Shown here one piece after another: positions 1 to 8,698 of a stretch of 64,000 nucleotides of DNA. Below the pieces are notes generated by a model. It had not been told where the DNA came from. It was given only the letters and a program-made list of their open reading frames with translations, and ran no database searches. The translations under genes were made by a program, and so were the position numbers. The DNA comes from JBBRBB01 sp038206235 (GTDB lineage Bacteria; Bacteroidota; Bacteroidia; Chitinophagales; Chitinophagaceae), in assembly GCA_038206235.1 (NCBI GenBank), contig JBBRBB010000022.1, positions 9,914 through 73,913 on the forward strand, in the 5' to 3' direction. Every line of letters starts with the position of its first letter. Position 1 is the first letter of the stretch.

Positions 1-99
1 TTCCCGGGATTGCCGCGGGCCGCTCCATCAGTATATATAATTAATTCACGGGAGTTCATGTTGAGTGACGGAATTATTTTTATTTACAACCCTGATTAA
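1..99 (+). other. Left-edge open frame, possible gene tail
   Basis: The frame starting at base 1 is open up to a TAA at 97-99, giving 32 codons cut by the window edge. The first 30 bases are clearly more GC-rich than what follows. A second frame (from base 3) is also open, up to a stop at 42-44, so the true tail cannot be chosen from sequence alone. The longer tail would overlap the end of the convergent phzF gene by four bases. I do not recognise either peptide. Confidence 0.2.
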
Positions 100-887
100 G
101 GCAAGTAATATTCACCTTTAGAATAGGTAATTGCATTTCCGGTCATTAAAACTCTGTCGCCCTTTAATTCGCATTCTAAATAACCGCGGCGTTTAGATAA
201 TTGAATTGCTTTCAATTTGGTTTTATTTAATTTGACAGACCAGTAAGGAACCGTGATGGTATGTGCTGAACCGGTAACGGGATCTTCATTAATTCCGCTT
301 TGCGGATAAAAACATCTCGATACAAAATCTGCATCTTCTGCCTGTGCCGTTGCAATAACGCCTCTTGCCTTTATCATTCCCAATATTTTAAAATCAGGTT
401 GCAAAACTTCAACATGCTTTTGAGATGGCAGCACAACCATATAATCAAATGAAGTTTTATAAACGGGAGACTCGTTAACGCCTAAACCCTGAAAAAGACC
501 TACAGGAATGTCTGTAATTTGTTCAGGCGGGTTTGAAGGAAAATCTAATTGTATTTTATTATCATCAGTGCGTATTACTTTTAATAAGCCGCTTAAAGAA
601 TTAAAACCAATTTCTTTTTCTGAATAATTTAATTCAGTAAATAAAATATGCGAAGCAGCAAGCGTTGCATGCCCGCAAAGCTTTACTTCGGTTGCAGGCG
701 TAAACCATCGGAGTCGAAAATTATCTTCTTCCTTTACAAAAAAAGCGGTTTCTGATAAATTATTTTCAAACGCAAGGTTTTGCATAATGTCATCGCTTAA
801 CCATTCATTGAGCGGACAAACTGCAGCCGGGTTACCACAGAAAAGTTTATCGCTAAATGCATCAACAATATTGATTGGGAGCTTCAT
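96..887 (-). CDS. PhzF family isomerase-like protein
   Basis: This 263-residue protein belongs to the PhzF/diaminopimelate-epimerase fold family, cytosolic enzymes with two similar alpha/beta halves. The N-terminal half has the family signature around NLSETAFF, where Glu46 sits at the position of the general acid/base residue of PhzF. The C-terminal half has the DPVTGSAH motif. Length is normal for the family. Substrates of most members are unknown, and no phenazine genes lie nearby, so a phenazine role is unlikely. It starts 19 bases downstream of the end of the GT117 gene on the same strand, so the two may be co-transcribed. Family assignment is firm; the reaction is not. Confidence 0.85.
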   Translation of the reverse strand: MKLPINIVDAFSDKLFCGNPAAVCPLNEWLSDDIMQNLAFENNLSETAFFVKEEDNFRLRWFTPATEVKLCGHATLAASHILFTELNYSEKEIGFNSLSGLLKVIRTDDNKIQLDFPSNPPEQITDIPVGLFQGLGVNESPVYKTSFDYMVVLPSQKHVEVLQPDFKILGMIKARGVIATAQAEDADFVSRCFYPQSGINEDPVTGSAHTITVPYWSVKLNKTKLKAIQLSKRRGYLECELKGDRVLMTGNAITYSKGEYYLP

Positions 888-906
888 AAAAAATAGTATG
901 AAAGAA

Positions 907-3900
907 TTATTTTGGAGTGTCTGATATACCGTTGTTTATGGAATCGCTGTTTAATATATTTCCGTTTTCAAGTGCTGAAGATATTTTGCTTTTGAACATT
1001 TTATCAATATTATCAAGGTCGCCTAACAGTTGCTGAGCAATTTCTTTTTCATAATTCATACTTTCTGCTTTGATATCAGTAAGTGAATTATAATAATTCA
1101 TTTGTTGCCGCAGATCTGTTCTTACCGATTTCGAAACTTTCTCAGCTAAAGGTTTGTCATCTGCCCGGTAGCAAGCCTGAAGAAAAGCCATAGATAATTT
1201 GTTATGCACATTGCCGCGTGAAGCCATACCATAAGGAAAGTTTTTCTGGAGCATCATTTTATCTGAGCGCTCCAAAACATTTTTTGCATCATCTTTCCTG
1301 TTTTTATATTCGAGGTCAAGGGCAAGGTCTGTATCAGCTTCTCTTATGGTAGTTAAATGCCTGCGGTTTTCTTCATCAAAATAAACACCGGGAATATTTG
1401 CATTGCCATAAGCAAATTTATTCATTACCGTATTCAGCATCCAGTCAGTATTTACCTGTGAGTTTTCAACAGGAGCTAATCTGTATGTAAGTCCATCGCG
1501 ACGTAAATAATTTCCAAAGCCAAGTTCACCATAAGGCATCGTAAAATAAATAGGTCTTCTCCATTTATTACCGGCAATTACATTTAAAATAGCAAGGTCA
1601 TTTTTCATAATTTGATTCTTGCTAATTACAAAACGCATTTCAGTTAAAACACTATCGGTGGCATTTACCGTTCCATTGCTTTTTACAAAATTTGCATCAA
1701 CCGGAACTGATACTTTATGTCCCGGGAAAGTGTTATACTGATTGCCGTTACCTGCATCAACGAGAGAAACATCGGCGCCTACATAATTTTTCATCATATC
1801 ATACAGGTCATAATACCGGTTATCAGGAAATTCTGGACGGGCATTATAAAAAATCACATCCCTTTTATTACCTTCTAACTGGTCTTTTGTCATTACAACA
1901 TCAATAGAGTCGCTTTTGTTCACTTTATATCTTAGTTCATTTATATACCAATCTGTGCCAAGCAGGCTGGTATTTATAACACGAATATCTGGGCGAATGC
2001 CCTCTACTTCCTGCGCATACCATAATGGATAAGTATCATTATCGCCAAAGCTGAAAAGAATTGCATTTGCCGCACAGCTTTCTAAATAATCTTTTGCAAG
2101 GTCTCGGGCTAATTGCTTTTTGCTTCTGTCATGATCGTCCCACTCCTGTGCACCCATTAAAATGGGAATAGTGAGTGAAAGTGCAAATGCAGAATAGGTA
2201 ATAAAATTTTTATTGTTCAGCGTTTTTAAAATATAAGGAACACCGGCAGCAAGGACTGCAAATATGGCTGCGAAGCCTAATGCGGGTGCAATGCCTGCAT
2301 GTGCTTTAATAACGCCTATCAGCAATACAAAAAATGCAATAATACCGCCGGGAATTAATATGGATTGAAGAAATTTTTTATTCCAGTTGGTTGCAAGCTC
2401 GATAAAATAAAGTACTGCGAGCCCTATCCACACAGCGAAAGCATAGAAAGAACCTACATAAGCATAATCTCTTTCACGCGGCTGATAGCCAGGCTGGTTA
2501 AGATAAATAACTACAGCCATACCGGTAAAGAAAAACAACAGCATGTTTACAAATGCATCGCTTCCTTTTTTTCTAAAATGATAAAACATTCCAACTAACC
2601 CCAACATCAATGGCAGCATAAATAAAGTATTATGCGCTTTGTTGTTCTTTAAACTATCGGGCATCAGGCTTTGGTCTCCATATAGTGCATTATCGATAAA
2701 ATTGATACCGGTTATCCAGTTACCATCACGAACATTACCGGCAAATAATCCCTGCAGATCGTTTTGCTTGCCGCTAAAGTTCCAAAGGAAATACCGTATA
2801 TACATGAAGTATGTTTGGTACGAAAAGAAAAAGCTTATGTTATCAGTAAACGTGGGGTCTCTTTCATAAGTACCATTATTCGTTTTGCCAATTCCCATAA
2901 AATAAGCATAGTAATCTGCATGTCCCTGATCAGTGCTTGCATCCCACATGCGGGGGAAAACCATTTTATCCTCACGAGCGTAAATGTATTTGTAGCTTCT
3001 TACTGTTTTTATGTAGTTCTTAGTGCTTTTTTGATAGGTGTATGTTTCCTTATTATCTATAGGCTGTGCAGAAAATTTTTGTCCGTATAAAATAGGAAAA
3101 TCACCATATTGATCTCTGCCCAGATAACCAACAAGGCTCATAGGATTATCAACATTGTACATGTCAATTGAAGGGTCTGCATTGCTTCTTATTAAGGTTG
3201 TTATATAAGAGCTATAACCGATAAGCATAAAAGTAAGGCACCAAAGCCCAAGACGCAGATATGGCCAATTTCTTTTTGCCGCAAAACGCAGCCCATACCA
3301 TATTCCTAGGGCTACTAAAATAAAAAATACGGTGAAGCCTGAAAAGAAGGGAAGATTAAGTGAGTTAACAAAGAAGATATCAAAATAGCCTGCTGCTTTT
3401 ATTGAATATTGTATTACACCTACCTGGGCAATGCCTACGAGAATGCAGCCTATTAAAAAGAAAATGTACATGCCTCCGTAATAATCTTTTTTTGCTTTAT
3501 TATATCGCTCAATAAGATATAATAAACCCATTGCTGCGATTGTTCCCAGAAACATGAGGCCTGCAACCGTAGCATCCATTGAAATATTTCTTTCTACACT
3601 TACTTCACCATTAGCCATAATTAATGCACCAATAAAAGCCAGTATTCCCCCCATAATAACTATGCGAATAAAATATTTTCTCAGAACTGCATAATTGAAT
3701 AAATGTCGTTTGCGGAAATAATATACCATTACAATCGCAGGAATAGTAAGAAGTATTAACAAGTGAACACCCACTGAAAGCCCCATCATAAAAAAGATGA
3801 AGACAATCCATCTGTCAGCACCGGGTTCATCGGCTGCATGTTCCCATTTCAAAATTGCCCAAAACACAATGGCTGTAAAGAATGAACTCATGGCATATAC

Positions 3901-4338
3901 TTCTCCCTCTACTGCACTAAACCAAAATGAATCACTAAATGTGTATGCTAATGCACCAACTATACCGGCACCCATTATGCTTATTAATTGTGTATTGGTA
4001 AAAACTGGGTTGCCATTATTTTGAACAATTCTTCGTGCAAAATGTGTGATTGTCCAAAACAGGAACAGAATGGTAAACCCGCTTGCCAAAGCACTCATTA
4101 CATTTACTGCTTTTGCTGCAATATTTGCCTGCCCTCCGAATAATACAATAAACACACGGCCAAGAAGCACAAAGAGAGGAGCCCCCGGCGGATGCGGCAC
4201 CTGCACTTTAAAACAACTGCTAACAAATTCACCGCAATCCCACAGGCTGCCGCCAGCTTCTGCTGTCATAATATAAACAGTACATGCTATTAAGCACACT
4301 ACCCAGCCGGTAATGTTATTGATGCGTTTAAAGTTCAT
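907..4338 (-). CDS. GT117 (DUF2723) membrane glycosyltransferase, TMEM260-like
   Basis: This is a 1143-residue integral membrane protein. The N-terminus holds the DUF2723 signature: a first membrane helix followed by TAEAGGSLWDCGEF and a PHPPGAPLF motif, as in dolichyl- or polyprenyl-phosphate-dependent O-mannosyltransferases. About a dozen hydrophobic segments follow up to about residue 740. The soluble C-terminal part contains a FSFGDNDTYPLWYAQ motif that is conserved in this family. Bacteroidota members are thought to glycosylate exported proteins, by analogy with human TMEM260. The gene is followed closely by phzF. Family is clear; the acceptor is inferred only. Confidence 0.85.
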   Translation of the reverse strand: MNFKRINNITGWVVCLIACTVYIMTAEAGGSLWDCGEFVSSCFKVQVPHPPGAPLFVLLGRVFIVLFGGQANIAAKAVNVMSALASGFTILFLFWTITHFARRIVQNNGNPVFTNTQLISIMGAGIVGALAYTFSDSFWFSAVEGEVYAMSSFFTAIVFWAILKWEHAADEPGADRWIVFIFFMMGLSVGVHLLILLTIPAIVMVYYFRKRHLFNYAVLRKYFIRIVIMGGILAFIGALIMANGEVSVERNISMDATVAGLMFLGTIAAMGLLYLIERYNKAKKDYYGGMYIFFLIGCILVGIAQVGVIQYSIKAAGYFDIFFVNSLNLPFFSGFTVFFILVALGIWYGLRFAAKRNWPYLRLGLWCLTFMLIGYSSYITTLIRSNADPSIDMYNVDNPMSLVGYLGRDQYGDFPILYGQKFSAQPIDNKETYTYQKSTKNYIKTVRSYKYIYAREDKMVFPRMWDASTDQGHADYYAYFMGIGKTNNGTYERDPTFTDNISFFFSYQTYFMYIRYFLWNFSGKQNDLQGLFAGNVRDGNWITGINFIDNALYGDQSLMPDSLKNNKAHNTLFMLPLMLGLVGMFYHFRKKGSDAFVNMLLFFFTGMAVVIYLNQPGYQPRERDYAYVGSFYAFAVWIGLAVLYFIELATNWNKKFLQSILIPGGIIAFFVLLIGVIKAHAGIAPALGFAAIFAVLAAGVPYILKTLNNKNFITYSAFALSLTIPILMGAQEWDDHDRSKKQLARDLAKDYLESCAANAILFSFGDNDTYPLWYAQEVEGIRPDIRVINTSLLGTDWYINELRYKVNKSDSIDVVMTKDQLEGNKRDVIFYNARPEFPDNRYYDLYDMMKNYVGADVSLVDAGNGNQYNTFPGHKVSVPVDANFVKSNGTVNATDSVLTEMRFVISKNQIMKNDLAILNVIAGNKWRRPIYFTMPYGELGFGNYLRRDGLTYRLAPVENSQVNTDWMLNTVMNKFAYGNANIPGVYFDEENRRHLTTIREADTDLALDLEYKNRKDDAKNVLERSDKMMLQKNFPYGMASRGNVHNKLSMAFLQACYRADDKPLAEKVSKSVRTDLRQQMNYYNSLTDIKAESMNYEKEIAQQLLGDLDNIDKMFKSKISSALENGNILNSDSINNGISDTPK

Positions 4339-4362
4339 ATCTGTGCTGATTTTTTAAGAGAG

Positions 4363-4404
4363 GCAAACCTAATCTAAACTAATGAAAATGGAAAATAGGT
4401 TTGC
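4363..4404. promoter_or_regulatory. Inverted pair of TAGGTTTG boxes (putative divergent promoters)
   Basis: GCAAACCTA at 4363-4371 and TAGGTTTGC at 4396-4404 are perfect inverted copies. Each contains TAGGTTTG, matching the Bacteroidota -7 consensus TAnnTTTG. One faces the GT117 gene (start 4338), the other the lipoprotein gene (start 4519). They could be two divergent promoters or the two halves of an operator. I see no convincing -33 TTTG element for either. Confidence 0.4.
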
Positions 4405-4518
4405 ATTTTTAAGAATTGATTGAGAAAACACTGTTGTACCTTCAAAAGCATCACATTTTCTATTTTGTTTTTATAAAAATTCTGAAATATGTTTGTGAGA
4501 ACAGATAAAAAAACAGGT

Positions 4519-4755
4519 ATGAAAAAAGCATTGATTATTTTCTTATTTACAGTTACTGTTTTTGTTTTGAATGCATGTAAAAGTAAGGATACAAGTAATG
4601 ATGCTCCATCCTTAATTCCTGATACAACGATTGTGAATTCATCCAATTCAACAAATGAAATAACAACCGATACAATGCATGAAGTGAAAAATAATTCAGT
4701 TGCCATTAGGGACTCATCTGCCAATAAAAAAATGAAGGATTCTGTTTCAGAATAA
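4519..4755 (+). CDS. Small lipoprotein
   Basis: This 78-residue product begins with a lipoprotein signal peptide: MKK, a hydrophobic run, then LNAC, where the cysteine would be lipidated. The remainder is short, polar, rich in Ser, Asn, Thr and Lys, and probably unstructured. The frame extends upstream to an ATG at 4489, but only the start at 4519 puts the signal peptide at the N-terminus. No domain is recognisable and no function can be given. It stands alone between the GT117 promoter region and a terminator-like hairpin. Confidence 0.6.
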   Translation: MKKALIIFLFTVTVFVLNACKSKDTSNDAPSLIPDTTIVNSSNSTNEITTDTMHEVKNNSVAIRDSSANKKMKDSVSE

Positions 4756-4800
4756 AAAAGAAATTACGAAACATCTGTTTCGGGAAGTCAATAATATTAT

Positions 4801-4831
4801 AAAAGCTGTTTATTCATTAAGCAGCTTTTTT
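4801..4831 (+). terminator. Rho-independent terminator
   Basis: AAAAGCTG (4801-4808) pairs with CAGCTTTT (4822-4829) around a 13-base loop and runs into T residues. It lies 45 bases after the lipoprotein stop. Confidence 0.6.
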
Positions 4832-4939
4832 CATGATTAATTACTAAATACACTCAGCGTTTTGCATTCAAACTACAAACTTCCATTTCATCCTATACTA
4901 TTTTAATTTGAACTAAATTTTATTAAGTATTGTATTACT

Positions 4940-4947
4940 TATATTTG
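4940..4947 (+). promoter_or_regulatory. -7 promoter box for the carboxyltransferase gene
   Basis: TATATTTG matches the Bacteroidota -7 consensus TAnnTTTG and lies 18 bases before the ATG at 4966. A -33 TTTG at ordinary spacing is not obvious. Confidence 0.45.
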
Positions 4948-4965
4948 TTTTAATAACGATTTACT

Positions 4966-6579
4966 ATGGACATTGAAAAGAATAAAAATGAAGATTGGAT
5001 GAAGTTGCTGCTTAGTGAAAGAAGACAAAGATTTGAAAAGATAAAATTGGGCGGCGGAAAGAAAGCAATTGAAAAGCAACATAAAAAAAACAAGCTTACT
5101 GCAAGGGAAAGAATCGAGTATTTGTGCGATAAAGAAAAATCTTTTATTGAATTAGGCTCATTTGCTGGTTATGAGATGTATGAAGAAGAGGGAGGATGCC
5201 CTGCGGGCGGTACTGTTGCAGGCATAGGTTATGTAAGCAACCGTCAGTGTGTTATTATTGCTAATGATCAAACTGTAAAGGCTGGTGCGTGGTTTCCTAT
5301 AACAGGTAAAAAAAATCTTCGCATGCAGGAAATTGCAATGGAGAATCATCTTCCTGTAATTTATCTTGTAGACAGCGCCGGTGTATTTCTGCCTATGCAG
5401 GATGAAATATTTCCTGATAAAGAACATTTTGGCCGCATCTTTCGCAACAATGCAAAGATGAGCGCTATGGGCATTACGCAAATTGCAGCAGTTATGGGAG
5501 CTTGTGTAGCAGGCGGTGCTTATTTACCCATCATGAGCGATGAAACTTTAATGGTTGAAGGTAATGGCAGTATTTTTTTAGCAGGCCCTTATTTGGTTAA
5601 GGCCGCTATTGGTGAAGATGCAGATGTGGAAACACTTGGCGGTGCTGTAACACATACTGAAATTAGCGGCATAGCAGATTATAAATTTAAAACAGAGGAA
5701 GAATGCCTGGATGAGATAAGAAAAATTATAAGCAAGCTCGGTAAAAACAAGAATGGGGTTTTTAATAGAATGTCTTCTGTACCTCCCGCAAAATATGCTG
5801 CCGACTTATACAGCATTATGAGCGTTGGTAATATCAAGCCTTATGACGTTGCAGAAATAATTGAATGTATTGTTGATGCAAACTCTTTTGAACAATTCAA
5901 ACAGGATTATGGTAAAACTATTGTGTGTGGTTATGCAAGAATTGATGGCTGGGCAGTGGGTATTGTAGCAAATCAAAGATTAATTTCAAAAACCAAAAAA
6001 GGCGAGATGCAAATAGGAGGTGTAATTTATAATGACAGTGCTGATAAAGCTGCCCGGTTTATTCTTAACTGTAATCAAAAGAAAATTCCTCTTGCTTTTT
6101 TGCAGGATGTTACCGGCTTTATGGTAGGCACCAGAAGTGAACATGCGGGAATTATTAAAGATGGCGCAAAACTGGTAAATGCTGTTGCCAATTCTGTTGT
6201 TCCAAAAATCACCATCATCACCGGAAACAGTTACGGAGCCGGTAATTATGCTATGTGCGGCAAGGCTTATGATCCCCGATTTATTTATGCATGGCCATCA
6301 GCAAAAATTGCTGTAATGGGCGGAGAGCAGGCCGCAAAAACTTTGGTGCAGATACAGGTTGCGGGAAAAACCGTAAGCGATGCAGAGCAAAAAGAACTGC
6401 TCGATAAAATAAAGTCGCGATACGAAAAACAAACTACGCCTTACTATGCTGCCGCCCGTTTATGGGTTGATGATATTATTGATCCTGAAGATACAAGAAT
6501 GCTAATTTCAGAGGGCATTGCTGCAGCAAATAATAATGCAGAGATAAAAGAATTTAAAACAGGAGTGTTCCAGGTATGA
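4966..6579 (+). CDS. Acyl-CoA carboxylase carboxyltransferase (methylcrotonyl-CoA type)
   Basis: This 537-residue cytosolic protein is a biotin-dependent carboxyltransferase beta subunit with two crotonase-fold halves. It transfers carboxyl from carboxybiotin to an acyl-CoA. Signatures are the N-terminal KLTARERIEYL segment, MGACVAGGAYLPIMSDE in the first half, and TGFMVG plus GNSYGAGNYAMCGKAY and MGGEQAAK in the second. The IFPDKEHFGRIF segment and overall pattern fit methylcrotonyl-CoA carboxylase (leucine breakdown) better than propionyl-CoA carboxylase. The biotin-carboxylase and biotin-carrier partner is not in this window. An enoyl-CoA hydratase gene sits 1.3 kb downstream, on the other strand. 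Confidence 0.85.
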   Translation: MDIEKNKNEDWMKLLLSERRQRFEKIKLGGGKKAIEKQHKKNKLTARERIEYLCDKEKSFIELGSFAGYEMYEEEGGCPAGGTVAGIGYVSNRQCVIIANDQTVKAGAWFPITGKKNLRMQEIAMENHLPVIYLVDSAGVFLPMQDEIFPDKEHFGRIFRNNAKMSAMGITQIAAVMGACVAGGAYLPIMSDETLMVEGNGSIFLAGPYLVKAAIGEDADVETLGGAVTHTEISGIADYKFKTEEECLDEIRKIISKLGKNKNGVFNRMSSVPPAKYAADLYSIMSVGNIKPYDVAEIIECIVDANSFEQFKQDYGKTIVCGYARIDGWAVGIVANQRLISKTKKGEMQIGGVIYNDSADKAARFILNCNQKKIPLAFLQDVTGFMVGTRSEHAGIIKDGAKLVNAVANSVVPKITIITGNSYGAGNYAMCGKAYDPRFIYAWPSAKIAVMGGEQAAKTLVQIQVAGKTVSDAEQKELLDKIKSRYEKQTTPYYAAARLWVDDIIDPEDTRMLISEGIAAANNNAEIKEFKTGVFQV

Positions 6580-6647
6580 AAAATTTTTAAAAAATATTTT
6601 TGGTTGTTTTGACAGTTGTCCGTATTTTTAGGTCAAATTTCAATGAT

Positions 6648-7226
6648 ATGGCATATAAAAGAAAAACATCGAAAGAAAAATCAGATTCTGATAATTTAGA
6701 ACTGAAAGAGCCCGAAGCAGTCTATTATACTTCTCCAAAAAATTCTCAGTGGAATGTATATAGAGGTGGTGGCTCCGCTTCATTACCGAATAACTATATA
6801 GAGCGCTCTATTACTTTACTTGGAATGGAAACTGTAAAACCTTTTGATGAGGTGAAAAATGTAAATGATTTTATTGATTGTATTCGCGAAGGGGTGCCAA
6901 AAAAAGCATTAGATAACTTAATTGATATTGCCGGCATTACTACCGGCGAAATTGCAAATATTATAAGAACATCTGACAGAACACTGCGCCGCTACACAGC
7001 AAAGCAAAAATTAAATCCTGAACAAAGTGAGAGAATAATTGAACTGGCAAAGCTGTATAGCCGCGGCGAAGAAGTATTTGGAAATTTAGATGCTTTTAAA
7101 GAATGGATGAGTACCATCATAATAGCATTAGGCAGTAAAAAACCAAAAGAATTTTTAGATACTTCTTTAGGAATAGATATGCTAATGAATGAACTGGGCC
7201 GTATAGAACAAGGAATTTTTGCCTGA
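6648..7226 (+). CDS. Xre/MbcA/ParS-type antitoxin of RES pair
   Basis: This 192-residue protein is the antitoxin of a type II Xre-RES system; it should bind the RES toxin and repress the operon. The N-terminal part is charged and low-complexity. A helix-turn-helix-like segment follows (TTGEIANIIRTSDRTLRRY), then the C-terminal MbcA/ParS toxin-binding domain with a SKKPKEFLDTSLG motif. The frame continues upstream to a TTG at 6600, but the ATG at 6648 starts a typical polar N-terminus. The stop TGA overlaps the toxin ATG by one base, which implies translational coupling. Confidence 0.85.
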   Translation: MAYKRKTSKEKSDSDNLELKEPEAVYYTSPKNSQWNVYRGGGSASLPNNYIERSITLLGMETVKPFDEVKNVNDFIDCIREGVPKKALDNLIDIAGITTGEIANIIRTSDRTLRRYTAKQKLNPEQSERIIELAKLYSRGEEVFGNLDAFKEWMSTIIIALGSKKPKEFLDTSLGIDMLMNELGRIEQGIFA

Positions 7227-7684
7227 TGAATGTTTATAGGATCAGCAACTGCAAATTTATTAATGACCTTTCTGGTACAGGCGCTGCCAGGTATGCCGGA
7301 AGATGGCATAATAAAGGAACACATATTTTATATACCGCCGCCAATTCCGCTCTTGCTTTATTGGAAACTGTGGTGCATATTTCAACTATCCCAATAGAGA
7401 GTTATTGTATGATATGCCTTGCAATACCGGAAGATAAAATTAGTGAGCTATCAATAACACAATTACCCGATGACTGGTTTGCAAATCTTTCGCCCGATTC
7501 TATCAAGCTTATCGGAGATTCTTTTGTAAAGAATAATCAATATCTTGCTTTAAAGTTGCCATCAGCTATACTATTTGAAGAAAGCAATTATCTCTTAAAT
7601 CCAAATCATGCTGATTTTAAATTGGCAAAGGTTTTATTTTCAAGAAAAGTTGCAATTGACCAGCGATTATTAAGAATCAAATAG
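7226..7684 (+). CDS. RES-domain toxin
   Basis: This 152-residue RES-domain toxin pairs with the upstream antitoxin. Characterised family members degrade NAD+ and arrest growth. The defining residues are visible: Arg22 in ARYAGRWHNKG, Glu47 in SALALLETVVH, and a serine in the FEESNYLLNP segment near the C-terminus. Length is typical and the frame is intact, so the toxin should be active. The ATG overlaps the antitoxin stop by one base. Confidence 0.9.
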   Translation: MNVYRISNCKFINDLSGTGAARYAGRWHNKGTHILYTAANSALALLETVVHISTIPIESYCMICLAIPEDKISELSITQLPDDWFANLSPDSIKLIGDSFVKNNQYLALKLPSAILFEESNYLLNPNHADFKLAKVLFSRKVAIDQRLLRIK

Positions 7685-7835
7685 CCTTAGATGCATTGAT
7701 AAGAATAAGTACAGTGTTTCAATAAGGTGAAAGTTATTTAATCGTACTCAGAAAATTGCTTCTCTTTCTTGATTAAATGGATTGAATTAATTGCCCAGTA
7801 AGTGACTAATAAAATTCAATATGCTAACTATAAAA

Positions 7836-8612
7836 TTATTTTCCTTTAAAATTCGGTTTCCGCTTTTCCATAAATGCACTTACACCTTCTTTCATGTCTT
7901 CTGTTGAAAAGCATTCACCAAATTTTTTTATTTCGAAATCATAACCTTGTTGTGTGTGGTCAAAATTGTTTACACACTCTATTACTTTACTTATTGCTAA
8001 CGGCGCTTTTGCATGTATCACCGGCAATATCTCCTTTACTTTATCTAATAGTTCATTTTGCTTCACCACTTTGTTTACAATTCCATATTGCTGAGCATCA
8101 GCAGCGCTCATCATTTCACCCGTCATTAATAATTGCATGGCTCTGCCTTTGCCTGCAACCTGCACCAAACGCTGTGTGCCTCCATATCCGGGAATTAATC
8201 CAAGATTAACTTCAGGCTGGCCCAACTTTGCATTATCACTTGCAATAATAAAATGGCAAGCTAATGCAAGTTCAAATCCACCGCCTAATGCAAAGCCATT
8301 TACTGCTGCAACAATTGGTTTGGGAGAATTTTCAATTTTATCAAACACCATTTTCTGACCATATCTTGCAACCCCTTCTCCTTCTGAAGAATTCAATTTT
8401 AAAAACTCACTTATATCTGCGCCTGCAACAAAACTTCTTTCACCTGCGCCGGTAATGATTGCAGATTTAATTTCACTGTTGTTATAAACTTCATTGACAG
8501 CACTGCTAAGTTCCTCAATCACTGTTTTGTTTAGTGCATTCAGCTTATCAGGTCTGTTAATCGTGATAAGAAAAATATTATTTTCCAGTTGCGTGGTAAT
8601 GGTTGAATACAT
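7836..8612 (-). CDS. Enoyl-CoA hydratase/isomerase
   Basis: This 258-residue crotonase-family enzyme hydrates trans-2-enoyl-CoA in fatty-acid or amino-acid degradation. The CoA-binding and oxyanion segments are present: AGADISEF near residue 65 and NGFALGGGFELALAC near 105. The second catalytic glutamate lies in QPEVNLGLIPGYGGTQRL. Both catalytic glutamates of classical hydratases are therefore kept. Length and start are normal. The gene is monocistronic and divergent from the next gene. It could serve the same branched-chain route as the carboxyltransferase 1.3 kb away; that is inference. Confidence 0.9.
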   Translation of the reverse strand: MYSTITTQLENNIFLITINRPDKLNALNKTVIEELSSAVNEVYNNSEIKSAIITGAGERSFVAGADISEFLKLNSSEGEGVARYGQKMVFDKIENSPKPIVAAVNGFALGGGFELALACHFIIASDNAKLGQPEVNLGLIPGYGGTQRLVQVAGKGRAMQLLMTGEMMSAADAQQYGIVNKVVKQNELLDKVKEILPVIHAKAPLAISKVIECVNNFDHTQQGYDFEIKKFGECFSTEDMKEGVSAFMEKRKPNFKGK

Positions 8613-8648
8613 GGTTTAATTTTTATAATAGCGTACTTTAATAGCAAT

Positions 8649-8656
8649 TATCTTTA
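8649..8656 (+). promoter_or_regulatory. -7 box that decides the start of the propeller protein
   Basis: TATCTTTA resembles TAnnTTTG. Its position makes the ATG at 8660 too close to the transcription start and favours the ATG at 8699, which also begins a clean signal peptide. Confidence 0.35.
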
Positions 8657-8698
8657 TAGATGCAAGTAAATAAAAATTACTCACATAAATCTACGAGT

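Noticed and set aside
96..887. Phenazine biosynthesis gene
   Set aside because: PhzF-like proteins are widespread isomerase-fold proteins and no other phz genes are nearby.
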